From Bryoerythrophyllum caledonicum (lineage: Eukaryota; Streptophyta; Bryopsida; Pottiales; Pottiaceae): a DNA stretch of 64,000 bases. Below are positions 33,036 to 43,168 of the stretch, in pieces. The notes below the pieces were generated by a model that saw only the letters and a list, made by a program, of their open reading frames with translations, had not been told where the DNA came from and searched no databases. Each line of letters opens with the position of its first letter. Position 1 is the first letter of the stretch. The position numbers were made by a program, and so were the translations under genes. The DNA lies in contig OZ020523.1 of assembly GCA_963971425.1 (NCBI GenBank), forward strand, positions 20,317,105 through 20,381,104, read 5' to 3'.

Positions 33036-33710
33036 TATACATATTCAGCTCGAGTCGAGCTGAATATGCAATAAAACGATTTATTGCACAAGTGTGGTTC
33101 TGTCAAGAAGTTTCAAGTAAGTCTTGTATTACAACCTACGTGTGTTTAAAATATCTTTTTTTTTAATGTTTACAAATGGATTTCCTTACAAATTTCATAT
33201 TTTTACTAGTTCTAGTGCACACAAAGCTCATCAGACTATGTACACAAAGCTCGAGTCGAGCTGAATGTGCATCCTAATTTTAGCTATGTGTACACATTCA
33301 GCTCGACTCGAGCTAAATATTCACCTCGTGATCAACTAATTGCAGGGTTGTTTCAGCGTCCGTCTGTCCGGTAGTGTCCGTCCATCCGGCTGTCTGTCCG
33401 ATAGAGGTTGTTGTCCGTCCGGTGGAGAATATTCTGGAATATTTGAATATATTGCGATATATTCCAGAATATTCCTATAGATTTGGGGCATATTCTCTAG
33501 AATATTCTAGGCATCTGTCCGGTAAGGGTGATGTCCGTCATGTCCGATTGTCCGACTGTCCGTTCGTCCGTTGTCTTTGGGCCCCTGTCCGTCTATGTAG
33601 ACAACCCTGACTAATTGTGCATATGCAGCTCGACTCGAGCTGAATGTGCAGCACGCTCAGGACGTGGATTGCATATTCAGCTCGACTCGAGCTGAATATG
33701 CACTAATTAC
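33036..33710. repeat. Five palindromes upstream of outer gene X
   Basis: Perfect copies at 33,040-33,068 and 33,671-33,701 (31 bp, arms GCATATTCAGCTCGA), and core-perfect copies at about 33,250, 33,303 and 33,630. All but one carry the TTCAGCTC/GAGCTGAA arms. Their place corresponds to intron 2 of the inner copy. A hAT MITE sits between the third and fourth. Confidence 0.85.
33343..33609. mobile_element. 267-bp hAT-type MITE
   Basis: The ends CAGGGTTGTTT and ACAACCCTG are inverted, starting with the CAGGG typical of hAT. The flanks are the perfect 8-bp duplication ACTAATTG (33,335-33,342 and 33,610-33,617). The interior holds TCCG-rich repeats (GTCCGTCCGG) and a hairpin of AATATTCTGGAATAT with its complement (33,427-33,476). 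No coding capacity. Confidence 0.9.
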
Positions 33711-36418
33711 ATGGATGAGAAATTACAACTTCATTCAAATTGCAAGTTCCATGGGAGTCTACCTACCTCGTTTCCATTTTTTGCTTCAAGGTCTCTTGGA
33801 TTTTCTCTTCGATTCGTTGGTGTTGAGATTCCACAACTCGTTGGCACCATACGTCACATGAAGATATGGGACGTATCAACACAAATCCAAACTCATAAAT
33901 TTCAATCCTTCCTTGAACTACGCAATTGAATTTGAATCAATACTACAATCTAAACTCATTTTGAAAACTGTGAAACTAAACTTCTTTCATGGCAATTCAA
34001 TCCATTCAAACACATCAACTTGCATCTCAGTTTGCATTGTAATTTCAATTGCATTGCATAAAAGCATTGCAAAAATGGAATAAACCATAATTTTAAGCTA
34101 GAATTACTCACCTCAATTGCAGTCTCTTGAATCTTCAACCAATTGGCTTGAGGTATGTCGTACAAAGGAGCTGCTTCAGTGACAAAATGTCCCCTCTTTG
34201 AATCGCAATCCAATTGTTATTAGAAACTCAAAACTAAGCCGTCGCAAAATTCTACAACTCACTCACAGAACCGCTCAACTCACTCACAGTAATTTGACTC
34301 TTTCCTCACAAAACTTGTGCTTACAACTCATACACAAAAGTCGCAAATAAAAGTCGCTGAACTTACTTCCACAAACTCACAACTTGCTCACACAACTTGC
34401 AATCTCCTTCACAGAAATTGCTGAAGTTGCAACTCAAACCCAATCACAGACCTCCTCACAAACCCCTACAATGTGCAAACCCTTGTACAGAAGATGAGTC
34501 AATGAAACTCTACAACTTGAAAACCTACCAACTCGCACACAACATCACAACTTACAACAAGAAAATCCTAAACTCTCACAACCCACACAACAACTCGCTC
34601 ACTCATCACAACAACTCACAACAACTCACAACAATGCGCTCACAACAACTCACAACTCACTACTCACAACAAGCCGCTCACTGTAATTTCAAACCCTACA
34701 CTCACAACCCTCTCACACACAACACACAAGACTAAAACCCTAAACACACAACGCACACAACTCTCCTCGCTCACACACACATCCACGCTCGCAATGCACA
34801 AACCTTAACACAAAGGAAGACTTGGTCCGCGCAAGAGACGCTCAAGAGAGGTGAGGTTGCAAAAGAGACAATCACAGAAGATGAGGAGGGAGGTGAAACC
34901 CCACCTACAGAAAGTGAAAATGTACAAATGATTACCTTTTTGTTAAACATCCATTCTATGGTTTTAGGTCTTGATTGAAAGGTCCTATGACTGTGGGCCG
35001 CATTTCTTCTTGACCGTGGGCCACCTTCACAAAGTGTTTAGCATATTAAAAAATTGTGCAAGAAGTGGTAATCTCGAAATTGTCAATTCAATTAAAAATT
35101 TTGGGAACATAAATATGTTTTTGAACATTAATCAAAATGGACAAGAAGAAGGTTTATACCACATTATTGGTGTAGGAAAAATGAAATTAAAAACTATGAA
35201 GACATTTAAGTCTTTTGTACCTTGACCGGGAATGTGTGACAATGTGTAAAAATGTTTAACTTGGGTTAATATATTTTTCATCACTAAAGTCAATAGATTT
35301 TTTTAATAATTTAAAAGGAAATATTATTTATTGCTGGTAATCAATAATCTCACATTCAATATAGTGATTTAGATAAAGTATTTGGAGTTGCCGATCATGT
35401 CCACTTTCCCCATCATACTACTAAAATCATAATCCATGGAGTGAACTATGCAGCGATCAATCGCGTTGTCAACCGTGGAGTGAACTATAGGAACGGTGCT
35501 GCCAACCGCGCAGTGAATCATGTTACATTTTTTAAAATATAGTTTGTAATATAAAAACTACATGAAAATGGTTGGACTAATGCGTTGCAAAACATTAGCT
35601 TGAGTTTGTTTATTTGAATTTGTGTTGCCCTTGGATTTATTTTGCTTATTTGAATTTGTGTTGCCCTGGAATTGAATATCCTTTTAAGGCTTGTAACAAA
35701 TTTGTATCTAATATGTGATGCAATCGTAGACTGTTGCGCACGTAGCATATTTGCAGATAGAATTTGATAACAAGTTGTTTCATCAAGTGATGAATTGTGT
35801 TGTTTTCTATAATATACGACGTTCCCAGTATTTTGTTACGTTGTTGACAAATGAACCTTGGTCCACATTGTGAGTGTGAGTAATTGGGCATTTATCCTCG
35901 TTACATTTATATCTCCTATTAATAGTAAGCCCTTAGTGGATTGCTACAAAATATGTTATCTTCTCAATGACCATTTTGTTTGGAAATTATATAATCTTCT
36001 AAAATTTGAATTTTTTTTCCTTCCAAATGAGAAGATATGCATTTTAGGTGGTTTGTGAATGAGTGTATATGTGTATTTCAGTCCAATTTGAGCCCTACTA
36101 GGGTTGATCAGATTCATTGGTTATAGCATTTTCATGGGGTCAATTTCATTCTTGCTATGATATTTTTTTCATGATGTATTATTTTTTCTAAGATAATATG
36201 CTCCATATCCAAATACATTTTTGATAATCTGATATCTTTATACACAAAATCATATCAAAGGCCTACTCAATTTTATACAAAAATTATTAAACAATCCATG
36301 TTATATCCAAATACTTTGAGATTTTGAGACAAGATTGCGTCTCAATTTAATACAGAGTCTCAAATTAATGAAATAATGAAATGCCTAAAATTAGGCACTA
36401 TGATAAAATGAGACTCTG
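33711..36418. other. Non-coding right part of outer element
   Basis: From about 34,250 to 34,800 the plus strand is rich in CTCACAAC/ACTCACA repeats, the counterpart of the leader region of inner gene X read in reverse. From 35,030 to 35,320 is a segment repeated in diverged form at 42,595-42,890. Short inverted repeats around GAGACTCTG/CAGAGTCTC occur at 36,330-36,420. No gene is supported. Confidence 0.45.
35030..35320 (+). repeat. Diverged dispersed repeat, copy 1
   Basis: Shared landmarks with 42,595-42,890 in the same order are TAGCATATT, TGTGCAAGAAGTGG, GAAGAAGGTT, CACCACAT-like sequence, and GACAATGTGT ... TTTGACTTGGGTTAA ... CACTAAAG(T/G)CAATA. The nature of the element is unclear. 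Confidence 0.6.
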
Positions 36419-36447
36419 AAATGTCTCATTTTAATGAATATGGCGTT
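36419..36447 (-). repeat. Probable right terminal inverted repeat of outer element
   Basis: 24 of 29 bases match the reverse complement of 6,564-6,592, and it shares that copy's ATGAATATGG where the inner element has ACGAATATGG. The bases outside (CATG) do not match the left flank (ACAC). Confidence 0.6.
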
Positions 36448-37496
36448 CATGGTCTTCGGATGTTAGGGTTCATGGTGTTGACACATTTGCTGGAGCATGG
36501 AAGGCCCAAATTTAAGAGTTGAGGTTCAAAGTGGAGGTGCGACGAGGGAAAAATGTGCTGCAGCTTGACGCTATCAAGGTGCGACATGCTTATCAGCGGC
36601 TGCAACTACAGCTTGATTTGGTGACTTTTGTCAACGAGCCACGCGCATGCAATCTACTGTATATGTCCTAGTGGGACGACTGGGTTGATCTAGCCTCTCT
36701 TCATAACTTGAGCATAGCTAGAACTCAACTTGACAGCAAGAGTATAAGTATTTGTAACATCTCCAAGTGCCATGCTGAAGCAATGTTAAAATCAGTGTTG
36801 TCTATCAATCTATAAGAAAGTATCACTGGAAAGTGAATCTAAGACACGTGATACTAAACGTCAAATCAAGTCATTGCAAAAACATTGTGCTACAACACAA
36901 TTCACGGAAACAATTAAAAAGATTTTGCTACATTAGAGGTCGAAGACAGGGTTGACAAAAACTTGACGCATCCCAAACATGCCACATGCCATAAATCACA
37001 CATCTTCCCGCCAATTTGGTTTGCCCCTTTCCGCCCTACTACAGCTGAAGTGGCATAATTTTTTTTAAGATTCTATAGTATACTAACGGCTCCAAGTCAT
37101 TTTATACTATTTGTGAGTTGGTACAATAAAGCCTCATTTGCATATTTTATTGATGTAGTTGTTTGGTACATGTGATACTAAATGGTTTTTCTTTAGAATG
37201 AAAGGACGGCCGAAATATTAAAAAAATTGTGAGCTAGAAAATGTCGTGATCACGCAAGCACGATCTATTATTTTTTAAGCATGCCATCTCGGATTTGAGC
37301 ATGCCACATCACAGACCGTGAAGGCATAATCATGCCGCTTTGCTTGGGTGGTAGGTCCTTTGGCTGGACGACAGGGACGACCAACAGCCTGGGCAGGCTT
37401 AATGTACTACTGCCCAAGCAAGAATATGTTCAAAGGTACCATGCCCGAAACTCCCTAAAGGGCCTCTCAATGACCCCAAAACTTTTCTAATGTTCT
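36448..37496. other. Spacer with no recognised feature
   Basis: Mixed AT-rich sequence between the outer element and the DUF7869-like relic. I found no gene, terminal repeat or palindrome of the AGCTCGA type. Confidence 0.5.
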
Positions 37497-37956
37497 AGGT
37501 TGCCCCCAATCTCAACTTCAAACTTGAGTAAGATACGGTGCGTGAGCTTCCTTCAGTTCTCTATGAAAAAGGGAAGAGATAATTTTTCCAGGTGTTCTAC
37601 TTGTGATAAATATCAGGCACAAAAGAAGCTGACTCAATCTGGAACATACGCATCATTGTTGTGGCAAAAGAAGATGCAGGTTCACATCGATTCTGCTTTT
37701 GCACATCAAAACTTGTACTATCTAAACCGTTTTCAATCAAAATCGTTGCTCCAAGAGGTTGTAATTATTATGCATGATATGATGGATCACTCAAAGACGA
37801 CCTCATCACTTTTTTTACATAAGATAAAACACTTAGATGATCTTATGAAGTTGCCTCTTACAGTTATTGGCATGCTCGCACATGGTCATGTAGACAAGCG
37901 CTACGCGCATTACAGCCTTGATCTTTACTGTCACGATGCCAATTACACGGTCGGGT

Positions 37957-39737
37957 CACTATAAGAAAACAAGGGTTTCTGGGACGTCAAAATCAACGGG
38001 CATTTTATCGATATGGACGTCAAAAGGGGCATTAACTAAAATCCGGGGTGTTTACATGCCCTGGACATCCAAGAAAATCCGCGTAATGTCCCAAGAAACG
38101 TGTAAAAGTTTTTGGGACATCCAAAACAACGAGGTCTTTTTGAGGGCCTGGAGCGTGCCATTTGGCATCCAACTTAGCGCCACGTGGGATTTTTGAAAAT
38201 GGGCAGGGACACGTCACAATGTTTTTCATCCATGACATGTCCGCCGACGTGGACCCGTTCACATCTGACTTGGACCCCTGGAAAAATGACGTGGCTCCCA
38301 TTTTTGGATGTTGTTGGTTGCTGATGATGTCCTCCTGGACATCACACAGAACTACTGAATGTCTACGTAGACGTACGAATCATCGTTTACCTCGACGTCT
38401 ACATTTTTGTCGTTATTTCATGGGGTGTTTCCCAGGACAATCCTTGTGCACAAGTTTGTTTGTGGGGTTGTAATAAGAGACATCCACCTGATAAAAACGG
38501 CATCCTACTAAACATTGTTTGTATTTGAGGAATGCAACGGTGACGTCTACAAGTTTGCGGCGACCGGTTTGCTTTAGACGTCACCGGAAACAAGAGAACG
38601 GATGAGTACTGTAACATGTACATGAACGACTTCACAGACGTCCATATGGACAAGCGTGTGGATTACATGGAACTCGTTCATGTAAACGTGCATGAGAACG
38701 ACTGAAGGTATGAAAACCGTGTCCACTTGAGCACTAAACATTTTCACTACAATGTTTAGCCACCTACAAACTAAGATTATTGCCCTTTGAGTGACATTAC
38801 ATTGGACGGAAACCTAACTTGTCCTAACCTCACCTCAATGACACGTCCATTTGACATCTTCAGTGCACATGTGAATGTCCCGGATGACGTCTTCACGAAC
38901 GTCAAAGCAAGCGTCCCTTTCAGTTCTTCCGACTTCCATCACCCTTATGCGCACGAATACGAAGGTCAGAATCGAACTTTGGCATACATTTGCAACCAAT
39001 TCAATCCCCTCCTAAGCCAAAACCAAAGGCATCCATTCATTAGGAGGGAAAGCAAGCCCAGAGCATGTTGAACTGACCTTTGGGATTGGCGGTTTAGAAT
39101 GTCCCACCGCCTTTGCTGGGGCTGCTTTCTTGGTCACCGAGGGGGGGGGGGGGAAGTAACGACTCCGTAGACGTCCGCACGCACTCAACACACACACTCA
39201 CACACTGCACACACAACCTCACGCGCACATACACACATCTAAGTCTCACCTATACACACCTGAAACTACACAAACACCTCACGCGCACACACTCCACACT
39301 CACACGCACACACAACGCACATACAACTCACACACGCACTCACTTCTCACACGCGCACACACAGAAAGAGAGAGAGACACAAACCCTAGCGAGCAGAGAG
39401 AGAGAGAGAGAGAAAGGTGTCACGCCCTTATTCACTCTTGAAAAAGTGAGGACTGCCTCCCTGCCCGTCAAGACTAGCGGGAACAGTCCCTTGCGTTGAC
39501 GTGGCAGGGGCACGTTCTTCGAGACGTCCTTTAAAAAATCCTGATGCCCTTTTTTACGTCTCAAGTGTCAAGACATTTTCGTGGATGTCTACGCGGATCC
39601 GGCTACGTCCTCACCTGTTCAGCTTGATGTCCCAAAAAAACAAGGAATATGGGCCGGGTCTTCAATCTTTTTTGACCTCCAGTGGGACGTCCAAAATTAT
39701 GCGGGGGCGTCTCAAAATCCCATGTTTTCTTATAGTG
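37957..39737. mobile_element. Non-autonomous CACTA (En/Spm) element, 1,781 bp
   Basis: The ends read CACTATAAGAAAACA and its reverse complement TGTTTTCTTATAGTG, flanked by the 3-bp duplication GGT (37,954-37,956 and 39,738-39,740). Subterminal motifs GGGACGTC, GGACATCCAA and GACGTCCAAAA recur near both ends, as is usual for CACTA. Removing it rejoins the DUF7869-like frame (NYTVG ... KLLRDLE, as in NYTVGSFAKLLRDLE). No transposase frame is present. Confidence 0.92.
39139..39415. repeat. Poly-G run, (CA)-rich and (GA) microsatellites inside the CACTA element
   Basis: A run of about 14 G is followed by a long ACACAC/CTCACACA tract (39,178-39,365) and an AGAGAG tract (about 39,366-39,412). Open frames here are low-complexity artefacts. 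Confidence 0.85.
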
Positions 39738-40633
39738 GGTACATTGTTTGCAAAACTATTACGCGACCTTGAAGAGGCTCCCAAATCGTCATCTCGGCAA
39801 CTCTTTCCAGAATCTTGTTCCCATCCATTGTATGAAGCGGTGTTAGGTGGTGCAAAGGTTTGTTTGGATTCATTAGTCCAGATTCTAGATATATTGGTTC
39901 TGGGGAGGCCTTTGCCTTCAATTTTGAATATACAGATGGACAATGCAGTAGGTGATAACAAGAATAGGTTTGTTTTTTTGTTTTTGGTCTCATCTTGTTG
40001 CGAAACGCATCTTTCGCGAGGTATATGTCAATTTCATGCTAATTGGTCACACGCACGACAATATCGATGCATAATTTGTTTGATTGTTGGAGCATGGCGT
40101 TAAGGAAGGAGAGGTTTCCAACAATCTCTCTTCTTATGAAACCCTTTATGACAAATGAGACAGTTTCCACAATCCCACATCTCATCCAAGAGGTTCTAGA
40201 CTTTATGAAGTTCAGTGGAGATTCAATTGCGGACAGTAGTGAAGCTTTGCAGGGTCAAACAAAAGCTCACCATTTCAAGTTTTATCAGGACGCATCTAGA
40301 TGCCCGGTGATGTACTATAATTTTTTTGTCATGACAAGGATTGGCTTCTTAAGGGGAGAGAAGACAATGGCATTAAATTGTGGAAGGACCATTCTAAAGG
40401 GCGGTCATTGTGGCCTATTGGAGAACCCGATGCATAGCAGCCTTCTTTGATGCGGCATCTCCCAGAGGTATTGAAGGGACTATTGAGATTCATTGATCAT
40501 TGATTTATTGGGAGTAATCATCGCGAGAGTCGGATGAAGCCCGGAGACGTTTTGAGCCACTATCCTACTACTGGCGAGGTGTTAGAGATGCTCTTATTCT
40601 TCCCATGGAAACCCCAATTTCATTGCAAGAGGG

Positions 40634-40741
40634 CTAAACGATCTTCTCGTAGACATTTACCACCAATTAGATCAGGTGAAATTATAGATTATAAAAATAT
40701 AAATTTACTTCGTAGATTTATTGGTGAACAAGGAAAAATCT
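40634..40741 (+). other. rps18: Nuclear insert of chloroplast rps18 (NUPT), about 106 bp
   Basis: The inserted frame reads [28 protein letters not shown] and IGEQGKI, the N-terminal part of plastid ribosomal protein S18, in AT-rich plastid codon style. The intact relative runs from the codons for LEDG directly to FWPTTRIA; here the same flanks (LQEG and FWPTTRIA) are separated exactly by this piece. It is a fragment and not a working gene. The sequence is most like bryophyte S18 as I know the family. Confidence 0.85.
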
Positions 40742-41271
40742 TTTGGCCAACAACAAGAATTGCCTATGCTGTCAAAGATGAGTTCACAACAAAGGATGTG
40801 TTCACGAAAGTATGTTGAAGATGACCATTTTGTTGGACAGCGGCGTGATTGTCTCCCCCTTCTTCATTTGAAATTGGACGTGATCTTTACGCAGGGTACT
40901 CTGTCGCATTGCGACCCTATGGCGGTGATCCTAAACTAGTTCGGAATGCCTGAGCAATGTCAGATCCAAACTCAAATCCAGATACTAGGCCAAACACTGT
41001 CCAGATCCAATTCTTCCGTCCTATATGGAGCGATCAAGATGTTAAACAAATTTTCTATAAAGATTGGGATACAAATGACAATTTTTGGTGGATAGTTGAG
41101 AAGGGAGTAGCCATGACGTGAGATAGTAACGATTCCGTTTTGAAAATTGAAGTCCAAAAATAAAGATGGAGGTCGTCGTAAAGAAAAATACCCAACCACA
41201 AAAATTCCAAGGAGGCTAATAGAGATCATGAAAGAGTCCTTGGCAAGACTAGCTGCGTTTGGATTATAATA

Positions 41272-42237
41272 GCCGCAAATCTATAATCTTTGATATCAGT
41301 GCGATTGCAAATTGTGATGAGTAGTACTTCATGTAGTATGGTTGGGTCTAATTTGTTTGAGGACAATATTCCAATCCTCTCTATTTGGGATGCTAATCAT
41401 TCCTATACGGTAATAATTAGTTTGCATTTAGGTCAATACATGCTAAATTGTTAGCATGGTGTTCTTTATTTTGTGTTTTGAGTACGGATCAACATGTTAT
41501 GTTTGATTATTGTCTTTCAATATCAGGCATAAATTGCCTCCTCTACAAGCGCGTTTTATCTTTATCTTCCCTTCACAATTTGTGATAGAAGTAGAATGGC
41601 GGTGTGCACTTTAGCTCGAGCCGAGTTGATGTTTGTGTGTGGTACTTTTTTTCACAACAGTTGCATCAAATGGTGCACACTTTACCTCAAACCAAGGTGA
41701 AGTGTGTGGAATGTGGTCACCCAATTTTCTACTAATATGTTGTGGAACTCATATCTTTGATTTGTACAAAATGTATAGCACAAGGGGAATAGGAATATCA
41801 TTGTATTGCAGAATTGTGTTTCTTATGATGTATTCGTCACTTGGTTGCGATGTGACATTTGTTCAATTGTTTACCTAGTATCAAGCCAAATTGTGAGGAT
41901 AGTTTTATTTTAATATAAATAAATAAACACTCAAATATATGAGTACAATGAATTATCTGTCATCAAAGGATCTCTCAAAGCATTTCTAGGTTTTGTAACA
42001 TGACATTTCTTGACTGAATTTGGACTTTGACCAATCTAGACTTTTAGTAATCCAAATTTAGTTAAATATGGCATAATTTTTTTGTTTCTAGAGTAAACGT
42101 CTAGAATGATTTACTTCATAATTTCATCATACATTGTTTGGATACCCACTATAAATTTTGAAAAACAACCTCATTTTATACACTTGACATAACAACTACA
42201 TAGAGTTTAATATCAATAGCAGCATTTCTCACTTGCA
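41272..42237. other. Downstream spacer of the DUF7869-like relic
   Basis: The first 150 bp (TACTTCATGTAGTATGGTT) match the reverse complement of the sequence just after the intact gene (about 12,545-12,590). Degenerate palindromes lie at 41,603-41,630 (GCACTTTAGCTCGAG) and 41,672-41,705. No terminal repeat was recognisable, so the end of this relic is not defined. Confidence 0.5.
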
Positions 42238-43168
42238 TTTAACCCCTTAGAGCCCAAGGCATTTTCCCTCAAGAAACACTCTAAAACTGCCACTATCAAC
42301 AAGTGGCAACAAAATCTAATTTTGAAGTTCAATTTTAGAAAATCTAATCGTAAAATCTAAAAACAAACTTCTATATAAAGTTACCATATTTTTTGGCTAC
42401 AATCCACGGCACAGATATGAAGATTATAGCGTTTGAAGTCAAGAAAATGATTCATTTTCTTGCTTGTGTTAGTAAATCAGCAGGCTTTTACTTCACTTAG
42501 TGTCAAATTTTTGCACTACACAAGGTTCAAATACTTTACCGTTGTGTTAAATATGATGCTAATTCCTAATACACTATTTTTTAGAGGTAAAAAAGGGGTG
42601 TAGCATATTTAAAACAAGTGTGCAAGAAGTGGAGGTTCAAAAATTGCTAATTCACATTTTATTTTATAGTAAATTTAGAATGATTAAAAATGATAATCCA
42701 AACGGTCTTAAAGAAGGTTCTCACCACATGTTATAAAAAATATAAAAAGTAAAAAATATGAAGATCTCTAGGTTTTATGTAGAAAAAAAGAAGCTTTTTT
42801 GGTACCTTGCGGCTCAACAATGTGTGAATATGTTTGACTTGGGTTAAAAATGTTTTTCAACACTAAAGGCAATAATTGTTTTTTGACATCTTCGAAGAAG
42901 GTAATTTTCTCTCAATGGATGAAAATCTCAATGTCAATAGAAACTTATAGCAAAGATTTTAGAGCTACCCAAAGTCCCCAATTTGACTTTGAAGGCTAAT
43001 AACTTTGATGTTATGAATCCAAAATTATAACAATACATTTCCACAAAGATCTTATCGGGATTAACCTAGTATAAAAATTTCAAAAAGAAAATATATTTGT
43101 TGAATTTTAGGTTCTTGCCCAAAATGAAAAACATCCCCTCCATGGTTAAATGGGCTCTTAGGGGTAAA
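42238..43168. mobile_element. Possible non-autonomous TIR element, about 930 bp
   Basis: The left end TTTAACCCCTTAGAGCCC and the right end GGGCTCTTAGGGGTAAA are inverted copies with one gap and one mismatch. The interior is AT-rich and contains the dispersed repeat shared with 35,030-35,320. A clear target duplication was not seen. Confidence 0.45.
42595..42890 (+). repeat. Diverged dispersed repeat, copy 2
   Basis: Same-strand relative of 35,030-35,320, located inside the putative TIR element. Confidence 0.55.

Larger units (their letters stand above)
6564..36447. mobile_element. Outer TIR element carrying the split gene X/HAD cassette (about 11 kb of its own sequence)
   Basis: The left end (6,564-6,592) begins AACACCATATTCATTATA and continues TTGGGAGATTT. 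The right end (36,419-36,447) is its reverse complement at 24 of 29 positions, ending TGAATATGGCGTT. Minus the 18,905-bp inner element and its target duplication, it is about 10,975 bp. It contains, on the minus strand, gene X (split), its HAD domain and a remnant of the small ORF. It shows no DUF7869-like gene. All protein-coding parts carry stops or frameshifts, so it is a dead, older copy. The flanks are ACAC and CATG, so no target duplication survives. The right terminus is the less certain end. Confidence 0.65.
37497..41271 (+). pseudogene. Truncated, interrupted copy of the DUF7869-like gene
   Basis: It aligns from LPPISTSNLSKIR (residue ~335 of the 946-residue protein) to its C-terminus. 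It keeps CSTCDKYQAQKKL, HDMMDHSKT, GHVDKRYAHY, then after an insertion KLLRDLEEAPKSSS, NIQMDNAVGDNKNRFVF and the tail ending at TAA. The first third is missing. It is interrupted by a CACTA element (37,957-39,737) after NYTVG and by a chloroplast fragment (40,634-40,741), and has several frameshifts. Aligned blocks are roughly three-quarters identical to the intact protein, closer than the two gene X lineages are to each other. The downstream spacer has TTTAGC-type palindromes. Both points suggest a relic of an inner-type element instead of part of the outer one. Confidence 0.85.

Noticed and set aside
15615..33710. CRISPR array
   Set aside because: The repeats are palindromes at irregular distances in introns and spacers of a plant genome, without uniform spacers or cas genes.
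6564..36447. Endogenous giant virus insertion
   Set aside because: Genes have GT-AG introns and transposon termini with target duplications; no capsid, polymerase or other viral hallmark was seen.
39113..39499. Frame with THSTHTLTHCTH repeats
   Set aside because: Translation of the CA microsatellite inside the CACTA element.
40634..40818. A working rps18 gene
   Set aside because: Only about the first 35 codons are present, fused to transposon pseudogene sequence; it is a nuclear plastid insert.
42050..42085. AAATATGGCATAA as the right end of the outer element
   Set aside because: Only the AATATGG core resembles the TIR; the 36,419-36,447 sequence matches at 24 of 29 positions and shares the outer-specific base.
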